Shown here: positions 61,355 through 64,000 of the stretch, in pieces | Position numbering within the stretch: position 1 is the stretch's first letter | How the letters are laid out: every line of letters starts with the position of its first letter | From: Lysinibacillus fusiformis | GTDB lineage: Bacteria; Bacillota; Bacilli; Bacillales_A; Planococcaceae | NCBI RefSeq assembly: GCF_007362955.1 | Contig: NZ_CP041696.1 | Span: forward strand, 2,542,001-2,606,000 | Length of the DNA: 64,000 nucleotides | Direction of reading: 5' to 3' | The notes under the pieces: model-generated | Seen by the model: the letters and a program-made list of their open reading frames with translations, nothing else | What the model was told of the DNA's origin: nothing | Databases searched by the model: none | Translations under genes and position numbers: made by a program

Positions 61355-62668
61355 GTGGAAAAAATTATAGTGACTGGCGGCCAAAAACTACAGGGAAAAG
61401 TTCGTGTAGAGGGCGCAAAAAATGCAGTGTTACCAATCCTGGCAGCAGCTTTACTTGCTTCTAAAGGAGAGAATGTAATTAAAGAAGTCCCTAACTTAGC
61501 AGATGTCTATACAATTAACGAAGTATTAAAAAGCCTAAATGCTGATGTTACATATATACCTGAAGATAATACTGTATATATCGATACAACGAAAGAACTA
61601 TCAAGCGAAGCTCAGTTTGAATATGTAAGTAAAATGCGTGCTTCAATTTTAGTCATGGGTTCTTTACTAGCTCGAAATGGTTTTGCACGAGTTGCTTTAC
61701 CGGGAGGCTGTGCAATCGGATCTCGTCCAATTGAATTACATTTAAAAGGTTTTGAAGCAATGGGGGCAAAAATCTCATTTGGACATGGTTATGTAGAAGC
61801 AAAGACTGAGGGGCGTTTAAAGGGAGCAAATGTCTATTTGGATTTCCCTAGTGTTGGAGCTACAGAAAATATTATGACTGCTGCATCTTTAGCAATAGGC
61901 ACGACAGTGATCGAAAATGCTGCAAAAGAGCCTGAAATTGTAGATCTTGCAAACTTCATAAATAGTATGGGTGGCCGTGTCATCGGTGCAGGTACGAATA
62001 CGATTCGTATTGAAGGTGTAGATACATTATATGGGACAGAACATCATATTATTCCTGACCGTATTGAAGCAGGTACATTTATGGTAGCAGCGGCAATTAC
62101 TAAAGGTGATGTAACTATTGAAAACGCTGAACCAGAGCATATGACGGCATTGATTGCAAAAATGCGTGAAATGGGTGTAGAAATTACAGAGCTAGATGAA
62201 GGGATACGCGTACGTGTACCGAAAGCTTTAAAAGCGGTAGATATTAAAACTATGCCACATCCGGGCTTCCCTACAGACATGCAATCACAAATGATGGCGT
62301 TAATGTTAACGGCAGAAGGTACGAGTATTATTACAGAAACGGTATTCGAAAATCGTTTCATGCATGTTGAAGAATTCCGTCGTATGAATGCTGGTGCTAA
62401 AATTGAAGGACGTTCTGTGTTTATCGAAGGGCCTGTAGACCTTCAGGGGGCTGAAGTGATGGCTACAGATTTACGAGCAGCGGCTGCACTTATTTTAGCT
62501 GGCCTTGTATCAGAGGGAGTTACACGTGTTACAAAGCTTCATCACTTAGACCGTGGTTATGTAGATTTTCACGGCAAGCTAGCTTCACTTGGCGCAGATA
62601 TTGAGCGTGTGGCAACAATGGAAGTTGTATCGAACGAAAAATCAACGATTCATATTCCAGCCAATTAA
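61355..62668 (+). CDS. murAA: UDP-N-acetylglucosamine 1-carboxyvinyltransferase 1
   Basis: A 437-residue MurA, paralogue of the one at 25.1 kb. PEP-binding Cys119 in [30 protein letters not shown] at the N-terminus, [12 protein letters not shown] near residue 310. GTG 61355 after CGGAGGG is preferred; TTG 61334 precedes the SD. This position after the atp operon and before spoIID is that of the essential murAA of B. subtilis. Confidence 0.95.
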   Translation: MEKIIVTGGQKLQGKVRVEGAKNAVLPILAAALLASKGENVIKEVPNLADVYTINEVLKSLNADVTYIPEDNTVYIDTTKELSSEAQFEYVSKMRASILVMGSLLARNGFARVALPGGCAIGSRPIELHLKGFEAMGAKISFGHGYVEAKTEGRLKGANVYLDFPSVGATENIMTAASLAIGTTVIENAAKEPEIVDLANFINSMGGRVIGAGTNTIRIEGVDTLYGTEHHIIPDRIEAGTFMVAAAITKGDVTIENAEPEHMTALIAKMREMGVEITELDEGIRVRVPKALKAVDIKTMPHPGFPTDMQSQMMALMLTAEGTSIITETVFENRFMHVEEFRRMNAGAKIEGRSVFIEGPVDLQGAEVMATDLRAAAALILAGLVSEGVTRVTKLHHLDRGYVDFHGKLASLGADIERVATMEVVSNEKSTIHIPAN

Positions 62669-62680
62669 ATAGAGCGAAAT

Positions 62681-62716
62681 AACCCTTTGCTAACATGTGT
62701 AGCAAAGGGTTTTTTG
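62681..62716 (+). terminator. terminator after murAA
   Basis: AACCCTTTGCTA and TAGCAAAGGGTT, exact complements, followed by TTTT. Confidence 0.93.
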
Positions 62717-62766
62717 TTGTTGTTGAGGGGAAACGGTTTAAATGCATGCAATATGAAGGGGGAAGC

Positions 62767-62805
62767 ATGATGCGCTTCCATTTCTTTACTCACATAATTA
62801 GATGA
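62767..62805 (+). CDS. possible 12-codon leader peptide coupled to spoIID
   Basis: AAGGGGGAAGC precedes ATG 62767. The frame MMRFHFFTHIIR ends with TGA at 62803-62805, overlapping the ATG of spoIID (62802) as ATGA. spoIID itself has no SD, so ribosomes may reach it by ending here. Inference only. Confidence 0.45.
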   Translation: MMRFHFFTHIIR

Positions 62806-63761
62806 AATCTAGCATATTATTCCTTATGAAAAAATGGATAATGAGTATAGGGGTTATTTGTTTAATTGGTGCATTATATATGCTGCCAGTGGCATTTAGT
62901 GAGAGAAAAATGGACGATAGTCCTCCGCCAAGTACGGAGCAAGCTTGTGAAATACTTATAGAAGTGGAGGGGCAGAAGGAAAAAATCCCTTTAGAAACGT
63001 ATATTACAGGAGTTGTAGCAGCAGAAATGCCAGTTTCATTTAAAAAAGAGGCTTTAAAAGCACAAGCTATTGCGGCAAGAACTTATGCGTTGAAAACGAC
63101 AAATTACGGCAAAAAAGCAATCGCACCAACTGTTGCTAGACAAGTTTTCTATGATAAGGATCAAAGAAAAGCCAATTGGACTAGCAATTTCCCGGGAAAT
63201 GAAAAGAAAATTGTCGAGGCCATTACAGAAACGAAAGGACAAGTTCTTCTTTATAATAATGAATTAATTACTGCAATGTTTCATTCAACAAGCAATGGTA
63301 AAACTGAGAGTGCCTATGGTTACAGCGGCAATGACATTCCGTATTTACAAAGTGTTGCAAGTATTTCTGATCAATCATCCCCAAAATTTACTTCAATGGA
63401 AGAATGGACATTAGCCGAATGGAATGCTTTGTGGCCAATTAAATGGCAAGCAGTTGATTTTAGTCGCTTACAGTTGTTCCTAAACGATTCCGGCCGTGTT
63501 GAACGAATGCAATTAGGCAATAATGTATGGACAGGGCGCGAAGTACGATCACTTTTGCAATTGCCATCTACTGACTTTAATATTTCATTTGATAAGAGTA
63601 CTGGTAAGGTAGGTGTGACAACACAAGGATATGGCCATGGCGTAGGGATGAGTCAGTATGGTGCGGAGGCGATGGCAAGTGATGGAAAAACCGCTGCAGA
63701 AATTTTACACTACTATTATCAACAAATTGAGATAAAAACGATAGATGCATGTTTAAAATAA
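62802..63761 (+). CDS. spoIID: stage II sporulation protein D, peptidoglycan lytic transglycosylase
   Basis: A 319-residue membrane-anchored enzyme that trims septal wall during engulfment in the mother cell. One N-terminal membrane helix (about residues 12-32), then the catalytic segment TGVVAAEMPVSFKKEALKAQ with the essential Glu, FHSTSNGKTESA, and GYGHGVGMSQYGAEAMA at the C-terminus. ATG 62802 lacks an SD and may be coupled to a short upstream frame; ATG 62826 is the alternative. Followed by spoIIQ, its partner in engulfment. Confidence 0.94.
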   Translation: MKSSILFLMKKWIMSIGVICLIGALYMLPVAFSERKMDDSPPPSTEQACEILIEVEGQKEKIPLETYITGVVAAEMPVSFKKEALKAQAIAARTYALKTTNYGKKAIAPTVARQVFYDKDQRKANWTSNFPGNEKKIVEAITETKGQVLLYNNELITAMFHSTSNGKTESAYGYSGNDIPYLQSVASISDQSSPKFTSMEEWTLAEWNALWPIKWQAVDFSRLQLFLNDSGRVERMQLGNNVWTGREVRSLLQLPSTDFNISFDKSTGKVGVTTQGYGHGVGMSQYGAEAMASDGKTAAEILHYYYQQIEIKTIDACLK

Positions 63762-63798
63762 CTTCTAGTTGTTCACACTGCAACTAGAGGTGATGAAA

Positions 63799-64000
63799 AT
63801 GAGAGAGGATAAAAATAGTAAAACTTCTCAAAAAGGACAGTTACAGAAGAAACCTTGGTTTTGGCCAGCAGTGTATGCGGGTGGCGCTCTAATGCTAGCA
63901 GGTATGTTATTTGGTTACAATAGTCTCGTATCAAAAGTAGAAGAGGCTCCGTTACCAGATTTAGCGCAAGTGGAACCAGGTCCAGTAGTTGAAACCAATG
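63799..64000 (+). CDS. spoIIQ: stage II sporulation protein Q (3' truncated by window edge)
   Basis: The first 67 codons of SpoIIQ: a short charged cytoplasmic tail starting MREDKNSKTSQKG, a membrane helix at about residues 22-42 and the start of the extracellular part. The M23 peptidase-like domain lies beyond the window. ATG 63799 after TAGAGG fits the B. subtilis N-terminus better than ATG 63793. Identification rests on the N-terminus and on spoIID being upstream. TCTAGTTG/CAACTAGA (63763-63787) forms a small hairpin touching the SD. Confidence 0.8.
   Translation, partial: MREDKNSKTSQKGQLQKKPWFWPAVYAGGALMLAGMLFGYNSLVSKVEEAPLPDLAQVEPGPVVETN

Overview
This window looks like a low-GC, endospore-forming Firmicute of the Bacillaceae/Planococcaceae type, most like Lysinibacillus. 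The evidence is gene content and order: rpoE-pyrG-ywjG-spo0F-fbaA-tal-murA2-glpX-rho-rpmE-tdk-prfA-prmC-spoIIR-ywlC-mntP-ywlE-rpiB-ywlG-glyA-upp-atpIBEFHAGDC-ywzB-murA1-spoIID-spoIIQ is the classical Bacillus subtilis backbone. The genus is an inference from gene order and recalled family sequences; no search was run. Nearly all genes are on the + strand; ywjG is the one clear - strand gene.

Layout. 1-1446 is the 3' part of an AidB-like acyl-CoA dehydrogenase. 1.8-6.2 kb is a vitamin B12 module: a cobalamin riboswitch, an unusual 21-bp periodic repeat, btuF, btuC, a btuD-cbiZ fusion and a PduO-type corrinoid adenosyltransferase. 6.36-17.5 kb is acyl-CoA catabolism: fadF, thiolase, 3-hydroxyacyl-CoA dehydrogenase, two acyl-CoA dehydrogenases, a TetR regulator and the B12-dependent fused mutase icmF. 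The B12 module can supply AdoCbl to IcmF, so the first 17 kb read as one metabolic neighbourhood. 17.6-29.1 kb returns to the backbone, with a CTP-type pyrG attenuator and a 115-bp tandem repeat array between spo0F and fbaA.

29.1-37.9 kb is a Fur-controlled iron/siderophore block inserted between rho and rpmE. It holds an AraC regulator fused in frame to a lipoprotein-type siderophore-binding protein, an ABC exporter, an ATPase, two FecCD permeases, a dead substrate-binding-protein gene and a ferredoxin-NADP reductase. The dead gene leaves the AraC fusion as the only intact binding protein in the block.

37.9-64 kb is backbone: ribosomal, nucleotide, release-factor, sporulation and wall genes, the complete F1Fo ATP synthase operon, and an EAL protein with a dead GGDEF domain. 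Several dispersed intergenic repeats and palindromes sit in the spacers.

No tRNA, rRNA, CRISPR array, phage gene or transposase was recognised. The items most worth a second look are the AraC-lipoprotein fusion, the 115-bp array, the 21-bp phased repeat, the pyrG leader, and the pair of 18-bp palindromes upstream of the atp operon.
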